From Fervidibacillus halotolerans (GTDB lineage: Bacteria; Bacillota; Bacilli; Bacillales; Caldibacillaceae): 64,000 nt of DNA. This document shows, in pieces, positions 45,819 through 55,252 of the stretch (position 1 is its first letter; the number at the start of each line of letters is the position of its first letter). The position numbers and the translations under genes were made by a program. Location of the stretch: positions 1,328,771 to 1,392,770 of the forward strand of contig NZ_CP106877.1 in the NCBI RefSeq assembly GCF_026547205.1. Reading direction: 5' to 3'. The notes below the pieces were generated by a model. It had not been told where the DNA came from. It searched no databases and worked only from the letters and a program-made list of their open reading frames with translations.

Positions 45819-46499
45819 TTATTCCTCTCCCCTCATTCCGACAAACATGAGGACGAAACGTAACAATTCCAATAAGGCGACAGCAGCGGCGGCTACATAT
45901 GTCAAAGCAGCGGCATTTAAAACTTTTCGGGCACCTCTTTCCTCTTCATTACGTATCAAGCCTAATGAAACGACCTGATCCATCGCCCGACTTGAGGCGT
46001 TGAATTCCACCGGTAACGTGACAACTTGGAAAAGGACAGCTGCTGCCATTAAAACGATTCCGAGAAGAATCATTTCATAAAATTGCATGATCATCCCTAA
46101 AATCAATAGAATATAGGATGCGTTCGATCCAAAACTAGCAACTGGAACAAGGGATGAGCGAAAACGTAAAAATGCATAATCCTCTTGATCTTGCAATGCA
46201 TGACCGACTTCATGGGCGGCAACTGCAGCCGCAGCAACAGAATTACCTCGATAATTCGCTGAAGATAAACGAACGGTCTTCGTTCTTGGATCATAATGAT
46301 CACTTAAAAATCCGCTATATTCTTCAATACGTACATCATATAATCCATTCGCATCCAAAATTCGTCTAGCTACTTCATATCCGGTAGCACCGGTGGAATT
46401 AGCCACTCGTTGAAACTGATTGTACGTATTTTTCACCCTTACACTTGCCCAAATGGGGATGATAGAAATAATCATAAAGTATATTAAATACTCGACCAT
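45819..46499 (-). CDS. yugP: Zinc-dependent membrane peptidase, YugP family
   Basis: 226 residues with hydrophobic helices at the N-terminus, centre and C-terminus. AAAVAAHEVGHALQDQEDYAFLRFR contains the HExxH zinc site, and LPVEFNASSRAMDQV the third-ligand region of this family. Substrates unknown. ATG preceded by AGGAGGTAGTCG. In B. subtilis yugP is elsewhere; here it lies between ypjC and ypjB. Confidence 0.9.
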   Translation of the reverse strand: MVEYLIYFMIISIIPIWASVRVKNTYNQFQRVANSTGATGYEVARRILDANGLYDVRIEEYSGFLSDHYDPRTKTVRLSSANYRGNSVAAAAVAAHEVGHALQDQEDYAFLRFRSSLVPVASFGSNASYILLILGMIMQFYEMILLGIVLMAAAVLFQVVTLPVEFNASSRAMDQVVSLGLIRNEEERGARKVLNAAALTYVAAAAVALLELLRFVLMFVGMRGEE

Positions 46500-46541
46500 C
46501 GACTACCTCCTGTAAATTCTATTTTCTATTTATTATCAATC

Positions 46542-47357
46542 TTATTCAATATAAGACGAAGAGTCAATATTTTTGCTACTTTTCAACTGCTTCCGTTTCA
46601 TCTTCTCACCTTTATATTTTTTCCACCCTGCATACGTTAATGTTAAAATAATCATGCCTCCCGTAGAAATAATGACCCACCAAAGGGAAGGATCCGCTTC
46701 ATCTTTATGATAGTTATGAAATAGGGCCTGAACCATGCTTTGCAATTTTTCCAACTCAATGGACAATTCCCCGTTTACAAGTAAGGAGTCGGCGTTTTGC
46801 TCTAAGTATTGAATTTGTGCATCGGCGATTTTTACTTTTTCAATTGGAACATCGAGAATGATTCCCGGATAAACGGTGTCATAAATCTTTAAAAAGGCTT
46901 GAAAGGCTCCTTGAAATTGTCGTTTATTATCTACTGATTTTTTTGCATCTTGGAGGGTTTCCATAATAACGGATTCCATGTCAAACCAGAGAGGATCGTG
47001 TTCTGTGGCCAAGGCGTCGGTTGTTAAACGAAATTTTGTCAAAACTCTTATGAGATCATCTTCGTCTACTTGGTCCGATTCTAATAATTTCTTAGCTTGA
47101 AAAAAGGCAACCCGTAATATTCTTTGCTCATCCACCGTTAGTGGGAGCTCATCGTATTCGAATGTATCAATCAGTTCCCCCATTTTATTGACAATCATTT
47201 TCGTTTCTTCGTACCGTTTTAATTTGGCGAAGTAGAGGGCTTCATCAGCCATCTGATCGATCGTGGGTAATTCTCCCTGATCATTGTTAGCGTAAATAGG
47301 TACGTTTAAAGAAAAGACGGAAATAACAGTTATGATTAGAACGACGATTCCCTTCAT
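46542..47357 (-). CDS. ypjB: Sporulation protein YpjB
   Basis: 271 residues: signal peptide (GIVVLIITVISVFSLNVPIYA), a helical extracytoplasmic domain (ADEALYFAKLKRYEETKMIVNKMGELID to PGIILDVPIEKVKIADAQIQYLEQ) and a C-terminal membrane helix (WWVIISTGGMIILTLTYAGW) with a basic tail. YpjB is associated with sporulation in Bacillus, with no known activity. ATG with GGGGGG upstream. Follows ypjA in the same direction. Confidence 0.85.
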   Translation of the reverse strand: MKGIVVLIITVISVFSLNVPIYANNDQGELPTIDQMADEALYFAKLKRYEETKMIVNKMGELIDTFEYDELPLTVDEQRILRVAFFQAKKLLESDQVDEDDLIRVLTKFRLTTDALATEHDPLWFDMESVIMETLQDAKKSVDNKRQFQGAFQAFLKIYDTVYPGIILDVPIEKVKIADAQIQYLEQNADSLLVNGELSIELEKLQSMVQALFHNYHKDEADPSLWWVIISTGGMIILTLTYAGWKKYKGEKMKRKQLKSSKNIDSSSYIE

Positions 47358-47428
47358 CTATAGTCCCCCCTACATATACCTATTTCAATTTATGTAAGGG
47401 TGGACAAGAGTAGACCAAATTTTTTCTG

Positions 47429-48022
47429 CTAAATCACGTTCAAATCTTTTCTTTTTGTTCGAAGACTGAAATAATAAGCAATACCGATAGAAGCAATGCT
47501 TAGCCAAAAAGTAAAATAGCCGATTTGTGGAATATATTCGTCCAAGGATCGATATCGAGGATACATGAAAAACACATAGTCGATTATATCATTATGTAGC
47601 GTCCATAATCCGGCAATACATAAATGTTTGATTTTCATTCGATAATACGGGGAGTATAACAATCCTTGTAGTGCCATCGCAAAATGGGAAGCGATTAACA
47701 TGTATCCTTCCCAAGGTAAATATCCTGATACATACAAAGTGAGAATATTCATCACCACAGCCCAAATCCCGTACTTAAATAGGGTGATCAACGCCAAAGC
47801 TTCCATGAGCGGCCAATGGTCTTTTCGCAAAAACGCGATTAAGACAAACACAAAAAAAAGGCTGGCTGTCGGACTATCTGGAACAAAGGGGATAAAAATC
47901 AAAGGGGTTTCAGCTAATTGATTACCATACCATATATATCCATACATCGTTCCAATGATATTTACGATCAATAATAAAGTTAAAAAAGAACGGTCTGTTA
48001 ATAAAAACTGAAGCTTTGCCAA
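47429..48022 (-). CDS. ypjA: YpjA, DUF1405 membrane protein
   Basis: 197-residue integral membrane protein with about five helices (FLTLLLIVNIIGTMYGYIWYG, TASLFFVFVLIAFL, EALALITLFKYGIWAVVMNIL, HFAMALQGLLYSP, YFTFWLSIASIGIAYYFSL). The DUF1405 pattern, including FKYGIWAV and LWTLHNDIIDYVFFMYPR, is clear; role unknown. TTG start with GGAGTGA upstream. Conserved neighbour of qcrC. Confidence 0.88.
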   Translation of the reverse strand: MAKLQFLLTDRSFLTLLLIVNIIGTMYGYIWYGNQLAETPLIFIPFVPDSPTASLFFVFVLIAFLRKDHWPLMEALALITLFKYGIWAVVMNILTLYVSGYLPWEGYMLIASHFAMALQGLLYSPYYRMKIKHLCIAGLWTLHNDIIDYVFFMYPRYRSLDEYIPQIGYFTFWLSIASIGIAYYFSLRTKRKDLNVI

Positions 48023-48082
48023 GCAAATTCACTCCATTATTCGTTTATATGTTTATTATAAACATTTTTGAAAAAAATGGGA

Positions 48083-48114
48083 GTGTAAAAAAAACCGACG
48101 TAGCACCCGTCGGT
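48083..48114 (-). terminator. Terminator after qcrC
   Basis: Minus strand ACCGACG, 7-nt loop, CGTCGGT, then seven or more T. Confidence 0.88.
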
Positions 48115-48888
48115 TCATTCACTTTCATTAACACTAAGGATAAATTCAGCCAATTGCTCTAATTCTTCTTCCGTTCCATTAAAAATATTAGCAGGCATAC
48201 TGCCGATTCCATTTACTGCGATGTCTTTAATTTCATCGGCTGTTCGATCTATACCGGTCAATGCGGGATTCGTTCCAACCCCTTCTAAGTTCCCCCCATG
48301 GCAAGATATACATGTTTGTTGTTGATATACCTCATAACCCGGATGTGATTTGTCAACTTCAACAATTTCTTTAATCTCCCCTTGCCTTTTAGCAGCTTCC
48401 CAATCATGGGTAGATATCGCTTCCCAAGTCAAGTAAAAAATTGCCGCTACAGCTAACAACATAAAACCGGTAGCAATCGGGCGATCCTTTGGTCTTCTTT
48501 TCGGACCTCGATCAAGAAAAGGAGCTAATAATAGGGCCGTGAAAGCCAGTCCCGGTATAACAAAAGCACCCAAAAAATTGTAATCACCAGATGCGTAGGA
48601 ATATTTTAACAATTGATACAAAAACATAAAATACCAATCGGGAAGTGGGATGTACGTCGTGTCCGTTGGATCTGCTATTCTTTCCAATGGTGCCGGTTCA
48701 ACGATGGTTAAGCAAAGAAAACCTATTAAAAAAACTGCACCGACAATCCATTCCTTTAATAAGAAATCGGGATAAAAGGCTTCCGTTTTCCCTGGATATT
48801 CCGAATAATCTTTCGGAATATTCGGTTTTCGATGACTCGCGGGAACACGGGAATCTCCTACGAATTTCATTCCCTTTCCTCTATGCAT
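48115..48888 (-). CDS. qcrC: Menaquinol-cytochrome c reductase cytochrome b/c subunit
   Basis: 257 residues: the C-terminal helices of split cytochrome b fused to cytochrome c. RIADPTDTTYIPLPDWYFMFLYQLLKY carries the PDWYF-type quinol-site motif, two more helices follow, then CISCHGGNLEG (haem c) and the axial Met in NGIGSMPANIF. ATG with AGGGGGAAG upstream. Part of qcrA-qcrB-qcrC, the bc complex feeding electrons to the caa3 oxidase. Confidence 0.96.
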   Translation of the reverse strand: MHRGKGMKFVGDSRVPASHRKPNIPKDYSEYPGKTEAFYPDFLLKEWIVGAVFLIGFLCLTIVEPAPLERIADPTDTTYIPLPDWYFMFLYQLLKYSYASGDYNFLGAFVIPGLAFTALLLAPFLDRGPKRRPKDRPIATGFMLLAVAAIFYLTWEAISTHDWEAAKRQGEIKEIVEVDKSHPGYEVYQQQTCISCHGGNLEGVGTNPALTGIDRTADEIKDIAVNGIGSMPANIFNGTEEELEQLAEFILSVNESE

Positions 48889-48955
48889 AAATTCTTCCCC
48901 CTCCTTTGTTCACACAAGCAAACGAATGACTACGTTCACAGAAATGACCCGCATA

Positions 48956-49630
48956 TTATAGCGGTCCCGAAATTCCTTGTTTCCGAATCATTAAGAAATG
49001 AAGTCCAATTAATACGAGTAATGCTGCAGGTAAAAAGAATACGTGAATGGCGAAAAACCGTGTTAATGTCTGGGCACCAATAATATGCTCATCACCGGCT
49101 AATAATGTTTTTAAAAGATCCCCAATTAGTGGAGTGGACTGGGCAATTTCTAACGTTACCTTCGTAGCAAAAACCGCTTTCATATCCCACGGAAGTAAGT
49201 AACCTGTTAAACCTAACCCTAACATGACGAAAAAGATGAGTACACCTACAATCCAGTTCAATTCCCGTGGCTTTTTATAAGCGCCTTGGAAAAACACCCG
49301 TAAAGTATGTAAAAACATCATTACGATCACAATACTCGCACCCCAATGATGCATTCCCCGAACGATTTGTCCATAAGCGACTTGATTTTGCAAATAATAA
49401 ACGGATTCCCAAGCCCGTTCCACATCGGGGACATAATACATCATTAAAAACATCCCTGACAAAATCTGGATCACAACAACGAAAAATGTTAACCCCCCAA
49501 AACAATAAACAAAAGCACTAAAATGATGGGCTGGGTTGACGTGTTCGGGTACTTCGTGATCAGCAATATCCCTCCATAACGGGGTAATATCTAAACGCTC
49601 ATCAATCCAATCATACAATTTCGTTAACAT
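48956..49630 (-). CDS. qcrB: Menaquinol-cytochrome c reductase cytochrome b subunit
   Basis: 224-residue N-terminal half of cytochrome b, four helices with two histidine pairs (PAHHFSAFVYCFGG, MHHWGASIVIVMMFLHTLRVF and later AIHVFFLPAALLVLIGLHF). Cys43 is in the position that carries the covalent haem c(i) in the B. subtilis and cyanobacterial b6-type proteins. ATG preceded by GGGGTGATG. Seven bp after qcrA. Confidence 0.96.
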   Translation of the reverse strand: MLTKLYDWIDERLDITPLWRDIADHEVPEHVNPAHHFSAFVYCFGGLTFFVVVIQILSGMFLMMYYVPDVERAWESVYYLQNQVAYGQIVRGMHHWGASIVIVMMFLHTLRVFFQGAYKKPRELNWIVGVLIFFVMLGLGLTGYLLPWDMKAVFATKVTLEIAQSTPLIGDLLKTLLAGDEHIIGAQTLTRFFAIHVFFLPAALLVLIGLHFLMIRKQGISGPL

Positions 49631-49636
49631 CCATCA

Positions 49637-50152
49637 TCACCCCTTAACCTCTTTTGCTCGGGTACTTAAGTACAAGTAACCGTCTCGAATTTCATAATCG
49701 TATCGATCGAGCGGAGCCCTCGGTGGTGTATTCGGTACATTCTCCCCATCTTTGTAATACAAACCTTTATGGCAAGGACAGAAATACATGTTCGGATGAT
49801 TTTCACTACTGTTCCATTCCACATTGCATCCCAAATGTTTACAAACGGGCGAATGGGCGATGATTTCCCCGTTTTCATCTTTATATACCCAAGCAAATTG
49901 GGTCGTTTCTTTTTCGTACCAACCATCTTTTTGTTTAAAAGAAAATTCCACTTTTTTCGGTTCGTTCGTTAATTCATCCACCTTCAGATTTGTATTAATC
50001 AAGTCACTGCCTTCCTTAGGCTGTAAAACTGGGTCAGCAGCAAATCGCAAATTGGGAAGGGTTATAGATGATAACATAAATCCGCCTACTCCCATTAACG
50101 TATAGACTAAAAATTGCCTTCTCGTCACTTGTTGTTTGTCCTGTTTCTCCAA
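49637..50152 (-). CDS. qcrA: Menaquinol-cytochrome c reductase Rieske subunit
   Basis: 171 residues. A twin-arginine-like N-terminus (TRRQFLVYTLMGVGGFMLS) with one membrane helix and a C-terminal Rieske domain with CKHLGC and CPCHKG [2Fe-2S] ligand motifs, ending in the Pro-rich loop NTPPRAPLDRYDY. TTG 50152 follows GGGGGGATTGGA, the only RBS near the family's start; the frame is open to 50224. Confidence 0.95.
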   Translation of the reverse strand: MEKQDKQQVTRRQFLVYTLMGVGGFMLSSITLPNLRFAADPVLQPKEGSDLINTNLKVDELTNEPKKVEFSFKQKDGWYEKETTQFAWVYKDENGEIIAHSPVCKHLGCNVEWNSSENHPNMYFCPCHKGLYYKDGENVPNTPPRAPLDRYDYEIRDGYLYLSTRAKEVKG

Positions 50153-50264
50153 TCCAATCCCCCCTGTTTTCGTTAACAAGACATTTTCATCATAATCGAA
50201 ATAATCAATCGACGCAATTATCAAAATTCCCTAAATCGATTACATTACGTTGAATTTTCCAATT

Positions 50265-50726
50265 TTAATCATTATGCCACATCTCAACAATTTGTGGGAG
50301 CAGTTTTTTTACTTGATTTTGAACCATCGTCCATTTATATGGATCATCTAAATGGCGTAAAGGAACGCTCGGAATTCGAAAATATTTACAATCAAACTCC
50401 TCGGCCACAGACACCCATAAATCCTCCGTTCCGATGAAAAGGAGATGTTTAAAAACATTGTTGTTCAAACTTTCTACCCATAATCGAAACCAATTTTTCC
50501 TTTGTTCCTTTTGGAAGGATGTGGCATAGGATAAAGGTGGTAAAAGGAGAATTCTACCTTTAAACTGCTTTTCGATTTCCATCGAGATTCGTTGGATCCA
50601 TTCATTGTCATTGCCAGAATCGATACCTTTTTGATCAAAAGATATAGATATAATTGGAATCAAAGCGGTATCAATATATTCCTTCGATTGTAAATATACG
50701 ACAGCTTCTTCGGCTGTCCAACGCAT
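50265..50726 (-). CDS. ypiF: YpiF family protein (DUF2487)
   Basis: 153-residue soluble alpha/beta protein of the YpiF family, function unknown, encoded before qcrABC in Bacillus. MRWTAEEAVVYLQSKEYIDTALIPIISISFD and ILLLPPLSY are recognisable. ATG 50726 is preceded by GAGGAGGTGGGGG; the frame open to 50807 lacks another RBS. Probably first gene of ypiF-qcrABC. Confidence 0.85.
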   Translation of the reverse strand: MRWTAEEAVVYLQSKEYIDTALIPIISISFDQKGIDSGNDNEWIQRISMEIEKQFKGRILLLPPLSYATSFQKEQRKNWFRLWVESLNNNVFKHLLFIGTEDLWVSVAEEFDCKYFRIPSVPLRHLDDPYKWTMVQNQVKKLLPQIVEMWHND

Positions 50727-51030
50727 CCCCCCCACCTCCTCAGTTAAAGGGAAACATTCGGTGAAAGGCAGTCGGTTTTCACCATTTTCATATTTTTTAC
50801 ATTTCATATTTCAAATATATATTAGCATAGACAAAGATTTAAAATTGAATAATTTGTGAACATTTTTAGACATTTTTGTGTCTTTTTTCACGTTTTCATC
50901 AATTTTTTAACCGTTTTCAAATGGCTTTTTTCTTTCAATACTTTTGAACGTGAATTTTTCGTGTCGAATTTGAATATTTTATTAAGCAGTCATGGAAATG
51001 AACTTCTTTCTTTTTTCTTGAAACATTTTC
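50727..51030. promoter_or_regulatory. AT-rich region upstream of ypiF-qcrABC with ResD-like motif
   Basis: About 300 bp without a gene. TTTGTGAAC at 50853-50861 and ATTTTTGTGTC at 50872-50882 reproduce the pair seen upstream of ctaA with somewhat closer spacing. In B. subtilis the qcr (pet) operon is under ResD control. No clear sigma-A hexamers were found by eye. A short T-rich stretch follows to the ypiB terminator. Confidence 0.45.
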
Positions 51031-51057
51031 AAAAAAAAAGTACCCAAGGGCGGGTAC
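51031..51057 (-). terminator. Terminator after ypiB
   Basis: Minus strand GTACCC, 6-nt loop, GGGTAC, then about nine T. Confidence 0.88.
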
Positions 51058-51078
51058 AAGGCGATTTCTTTCCAACGA

Positions 51079-51633
51079 TTAATTCGGTAGTTGATCGAGT
51101 ACTTTTCTTAATTGACTGGATAGTGTTAAAAATTGTTGTTGATCCTTTTCATCCAATGCCCGATCAATTTCTTTTTTTAATTTTTCTACTTGGAATTGAA
51201 TAAGGGAATATTGTAAAAATTGTTCCACTAGTTGCCGATCCTTTTCAGAAATTTGAATGAAATCGGGCATAAAAGGATTTTCTTCCAAAACAAGGGCGTA
51301 TTGGTACGAATGATGAACGGCTTTAAAATTCAATTGTATATAAATATCTTGATCGCGATTTAAACGAATATCGTGGAAAGACTTTTCGGCGTCCGTTGTC
51401 ATTACAGAATTTTTATAAAAGCGAAAAGGAACATCATCTACACATTGGGTGGACATCACTAATCCCCGTGGACAATATCGGGCATTTTCTACAAAATGTA
51501 CCTTTTCCATTAACTGATCGTGACTCATCAAATAATTAAGAATCCAAACACATTCCCGTCTTTTCAATTGATAATTGTTTAAAAACCAACGAATAAACTC
51601 TTTCTTTTCATAAACGGATACCGGAGTCGCCAC
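51079..51633 (-). CDS. ypiB: YpiB family protein (UPF0302) with IDEAL domain
   Basis: 184 residues. The N-terminal UPF0302 domain ([52 protein letters not shown]) is followed by a C-terminal IDEAL motif ([24 protein letters not shown]). Some homologues take part in RNase-adaptor or proteolysis contexts, but no function is established here. GTG start with GGGGGGAAG upstream. Downstream of ypiA by 34 bp, likely co-transcribed. Confidence 0.88.
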   Translation of the reverse strand: MATPVSVYEKKEFIRWFLNNYQLKRRECVWILNYLMSHDQLMEKVHFVENARYCPRGLVMSTQCVDDVPFRFYKNSVMTTDAEKSFHDIRLNRDQDIYIQLNFKAVHHSYQYALVLEENPFMPDFIQISEKDRQLVEQFLQYSLIQFQVEKLKKEIDRALDEKDQQQFLTLSSQLRKVLDQLPN

Positions 51634-51667
51634 ATTCTTCCCCCCTTTACAAATGGAATACGTATCT

Positions 51668-52930
51668 CTAGCGGTTTACTTCCAACCGCTCTAGAACATC
51701 GATGTATTCAACATTTGTCGGATCAATTTGTAATAATTGTTTAAATACTTCTATAGCATCCCCTTTATTTCCTTCTTCCAAAAGGAAAAATCCATAATTC
51801 TGTAAGAATTCCTCGTTTTCTTTGAGATATTTATATGCTTTATTATATGCATTTAATGCTTCTGAATATTTTTCTTCATGTTGGCAAGAAACAGCATAAT
51901 CCCACAAAAGATCCGGATCCTCTTCCCCACCGTTAATTAAAGGTTCCATTCGTTCGTTCGCCTCTTGATATCGACCTTGCTGAAACAATAAACGATTGAA
52001 TGCCAACATGGCTTCCACATAATCCGGATCTAATTCTAACGATTTTTGAAAATAGTCTTCAGCTTCATTCAAAAGTCCTAATTTTACACATAAATTACCG
52101 GCAAAATAGACCAATTCTTTTTGAAAAGGGTTGATATTGATTCCTTCTTTAGCCACCTCTAGGGCAGACTTATAATCCCCTATTTTTTCATAAGCTTCTG
52201 ATAAAGGGAAATAAGCACTTTCATAGTCCGGATCTAACGTCTTAACTTCCTTTAGTTTTTCAATTGCTCCTTCATATTGACCTGATTGAAACAGGGTAAA
52301 GCCATAGCCGAACAACATGTCTACCGTTATTTTATCTTCCAGTGCTTTCTCATAGAAGGGAAGGGCCTTTTCAAACTCTCCTGCAGTGCTGTAAATTTCC
52401 GCCAAACGGGCGTGAATATTTACACCATCAATTGTATCGGTTTTTTCTAACACTTTTTCATATTTATACACCGCTTCAGCAAATTTTCCTATCGATGAAA
52501 AAAACTCACCCATGGCAAACTGAATCAAAGGCTCATCAGGTAATATTTTTTCCGCTTCCCGCAATTTTTGTTCGCATACTTCATATAACCCTTCATTCTC
52601 ATATAAATCAGCAGAGAGGAGAAGGGATTCCACATAAACGGGATCATCCTTTTTAATCTTTTCCAATGTGAGAAGGGCTTTTTCACCCTCGTCCAATTGA
52701 ATATACACTTCGGCCAAATCGACCAGCAATTCACCCTCATTCGGATATCGTTCCAGTAATTTTTTATAAAGGGGAATGACTTCCTCTAAAAAGCCAAGAT
52801 TTTTCAGTTGTTCAGCAAGTACATAAATTTCCCTTTCATCACCGTTTTTCAATATATCGTCTTTTAATTTCATCGCTTTTTGAAGATTACCGTTTTCTAA
52901 TGCATGTAATATTTCTTGAATCCGATTCAT
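51668..52930 (-). CDS. ypiA: TPR protein YpiA
   Basis: 420 residues made almost entirely of tetratricopeptide repeats, about eleven, with recurring patterns such as [45 protein letters not shown] and [34 protein letters not shown] protein-interaction scaffold, partner unknown. No signal peptide. ATG with AAAGGAG upstream. Conserved between qcr genes and aroA in Bacillus. Confidence 0.92.
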   Translation of the reverse strand: MNRIQEILHALENGNLQKAMKLKDDILKNGDEREIYVLAEQLKNLGFLEEVIPLYKKLLERYPNEGELLVDLAEVYIQLDEGEKALLTLEKIKKDDPVYVESLLLSADLYENEGLYEVCEQKLREAEKILPDEPLIQFAMGEFFSSIGKFAEAVYKYEKVLEKTDTIDGVNIHARLAEIYSTAGEFEKALPFYEKALEDKITVDMLFGYGFTLFQSGQYEGAIEKLKEVKTLDPDYESAYFPLSEAYEKIGDYKSALEVAKEGININPFQKELVYFAGNLCVKLGLLNEAEDYFQKSLELDPDYVEAMLAFNRLLFQQGRYQEANERMEPLINGGEEDPDLLWDYAVSCQHEEKYSEALNAYNKAYKYLKENEEFLQNYGFFLLEEGNKGDAIEVFKQLLQIDPTNVEYIDVLERLEVNR

Positions 52931-52966
52931 ATGTTAAACTCCTTTATTTCTACGATTTGTTCATCA

Positions 52967-53854
52967 TTATGATTGAAAAAATGAGGGGCGATGGATGATG
53001 ATCTCTTCCCCTTTATTTGGATTGTAAAAAAACGTATTTTTCACTCGTATAATTTCTCCCTTATGAACGGTTATAACAAGATTGGAACGTTCAAGGGTGA
53101 TCGGTTTTCCTTTTTCAACAATCCATTGATTATCATCTGTTAAAAATAAATTGTAACTAAGTTCTCCACCTGTTTGCAAGTATCCTTTCAACGGATAAAT
53201 ACCGATCTTTTTAAGTACATCAATAGGGATTGGTTCCCCCTCTTTTAACGGTTCTGTGATATGAGGGATTTTTTCTTTCTCCATAACAAACTGCCACGTT
53301 TCTAAAAGTTTCGGTTCATCCTTCGCCGGGGCGGGGATTAACGGACAATTGTATGGAAATAATGCTTCCCGGATCCACCCCCAAGGAATTTTGTACAAAT
53401 CTCTTTTATCTTGAAATTCAACAAAAATAGCAGGTATTTTTTCCCTTTTGCACGTTTGAATAAAAGGAACGGTAAGTAAACGAATAGGGATACGGACAGC
53501 AGCTACGTAGTCCATTGGTGTATGATGAAAAAAACGACGAATAGATTCCCGTTTTTCCAACAGTTCGTTCAAATACATCACTTTCTCCACCGCAATGACG
53601 GTTGTACAACCTTTTAATAAAAAACGTTGCAAAAGGTCATTTTTTTTTGAATATCCATCCTTTTGATTCGGCAGTTGATGTAGGAGAAAGACGTACGTAG
53701 GTGTCATTATAAATTCTTTCAAATCCATTCTTATATACCGATATTTGGAAAAACTCGGTTGGACTGATGTAATTTTTTCACCATTGACCAAAAGAGATGT
53801 CCGTATCAATTCATTGTTCTTTAAAACATTGGCATTTTCAATGATATATGTCAT
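52967..53854 (-). CDS. Hypothetical protein, possibly amidohydrolase-derived
   Basis: 295 residues, not confidently recognised. The start, MTYIIENANVLKNNELIRTSLLVNGEKITSV, resembles the small beta-sandwich at the N-terminus of amidohydrolase-superfamily proteins, and MTPTYVFLLHQLP occupies the place where the HxH metal motif would be, but it is missing. The C-terminal part (WIVEKGKPITLERSNLVITVHKGEIIRVKNTFF) could be the returning strands of the same sandwich. It may be a non-catalytic relative. ATG after GGGTGG; lies between ypiA and aroA. Confidence 0.7.
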   Translation of the reverse strand: MTYIIENANVLKNNELIRTSLLVNGEKITSVQPSFSKYRYIRMDLKEFIMTPTYVFLLHQLPNQKDGYSKKNDLLQRFLLKGCTTVIAVEKVMYLNELLEKRESIRRFFHHTPMDYVAAVRIPIRLLTVPFIQTCKREKIPAIFVEFQDKRDLYKIPWGWIREALFPYNCPLIPAPAKDEPKLLETWQFVMEKEKIPHITEPLKEGEPIPIDVLKKIGIYPLKGYLQTGGELSYNLFLTDDNQWIVEKGKPITLERSNLVITVHKGEIIRVKNTFFYNPNKGEEIIIHRPSFFQS

Positions 53855-53886
53855 AAAACCACCCCCACTGGTCTTATGACAAGCTA

Positions 53887-53916
53887 TGAAAAAAAACCGA
53901 TATTTATGACCGGTTT
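53887..53916 (-). terminator. Terminator after aroA
   Basis: Minus strand AACCGG, loop, TCGGTT (one mismatch), followed by TTTTTT. Confidence 0.75.
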
Positions 53917-53926
53917 TCCATATGAT

Positions 53927-55210
53927 TTAACTGATTTTTTTTATTTGCTCGAAAAAGTTCGGATAGGAAATATTCGTGCACTCATAATTTTCGATAACCA
54001 CTTGTTCGTCAGTTAATAAACTCGCTATTGCTAACATAATCCCGATTCGATGATCCCCATGACTATCGACATAACCACCTGAAAGTTTCGTTTTCCCTTT
54101 AATAATCATGCCATCTTCAGTCGCCTCAATTTTAGCTCCTAATTTCTTCAATTCGCCAACGACGGTAGAGATTCGATTCGACTCTTTTACCCTTAATTCC
54201 TTTGCATCTTGTATAACCGTCGTTCCTTCTGCTTGGGTCGCTAGTAAAGCAATAATCGGTATTTCATCGATGAGCCGTGGAATCAAGTCACCTCCGATAG
54301 TCGTTGCAACTAACGAGGAAGACCGAACACGTAAGCTTCCCCGAGGCTCCCCCTTTTCGTACTTCTCAATGATGTCAAAGTTACCGTTCATTCGTTTTAA
54401 TACATCGAGAAGTCCGGTTCTTGTCGGATTTAACCCGATATTTTCAATGACTAAATCAGCCTTTTTCACCATAGCTCCTAATGCGATGAAAAAAGAAGCG
54501 GATGAAAAATCTCCCGGTACATGAATGTTCGTACCGTTTAGTCGTTGATTTCCTTTAATTTTCAACGTTTTCCCATGTTGCTCGATTTGGCCACCAAACT
54601 GTTCCAACATAATTTCCGTATGATTTCTCGAAGGGGCGTTTTCAACAATCATCGTATCCCCTTCCGCATGCAAGGCGGCGAAAATGAGGGCGGACTTCAA
54701 TTGGGCGCTAGCAACCGGCAAATGATATCGAATTCCCTTTAGTCGTCTTCCTCGAATAGAAATCGGTAAATATTTTCCACGTTCCCTTCCGATTATTTCT
54801 GCTCCCATTTTTTGTAACGGCTTGACGACTCGTTCCATCGGGCGACGATTCAAAGATCGGTCCCCACTTAACACCGTATAAAAGGAGGAACCGGCAAGAA
54901 TTCCTAGCATCAGCCTTGCAGTCGTACCTGAATTTCCAACATATAATATGTCGGTCGGTTCTTTAAAATGGGCTAGCCCCTTTCCTTCAATAAACAGTCG
55001 GTCAGCTTCTGCTCGAATCGGTACCCCTAGTTTCCGAAAGGCATCGACCGTTCGTAGGCAATCATCCCCATTTAAAAAATTCGTAACCTCCGTTAAACCT
55101 TCTCCGAGGGCTCCGAACATAACCGCCCGATGGGAAATCGATTTATCCCCTGGAACAGTCATTACCCCCGTTAGTTTTTCTATATAATCGGGAATAGCCA
55201 ATTTTCCCAC
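53927..55210 (-). CDS. aroA: 3-phosphoshikimate 1-carboxyvinyltransferase (EPSP synthase)
   Basis: 427 residues; the B. subtilis gene is called aroE. It joins PEP to shikimate 3-phosphate. VPGDKSISHRAVMFGAL (active-site Lys and Ser), LYVGNSGTTARLMLGILAG, DRSLNRRPMERVV, LPVASAQLKSALIFAAL (the SAQ(x)K class II sequence) and ELRVKESNRI are all present. GTG start with AAGGTGG upstream. It follows aroB by 42 bp; the tyrA, hisC and trp genes usually between them are missing. Confidence 0.95.
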   Translation of the reverse strand: MGKLAIPDYIEKLTGVMTVPGDKSISHRAVMFGALGEGLTEVTNFLNGDDCLRTVDAFRKLGVPIRAEADRLFIEGKGLAHFKEPTDILYVGNSGTTARLMLGILAGSSFYTVLSGDRSLNRRPMERVVKPLQKMGAEIIGRERGKYLPISIRGRRLKGIRYHLPVASAQLKSALIFAALHAEGDTMIVENAPSRNHTEIMLEQFGGQIEQHGKTLKIKGNQRLNGTNIHVPGDFSSASFFIALGAMVKKADLVIENIGLNPTRTGLLDVLKRMNGNFDIIEKYEKGEPRGSLRVRSSSLVATTIGGDLIPRLIDEIPIIALLATQAEGTTVIQDAKELRVKESNRISTVVGELKKLGAKIEATEDGMIIKGKTKLSGGYVDSHGDHRIGIMLAIASLLTDEQVVIENYECTNISYPNFFEQIKKIS

Positions 55211-55252
55211 AAAAGGAAACCACCTTTCTTCATAAAGATTCTACAATTTGTT

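Noticed and set aside
54108..54524. 138-codon plus-strand frame inside aroA
   Set aside because: Antisense shadow of a well conserved enzyme.
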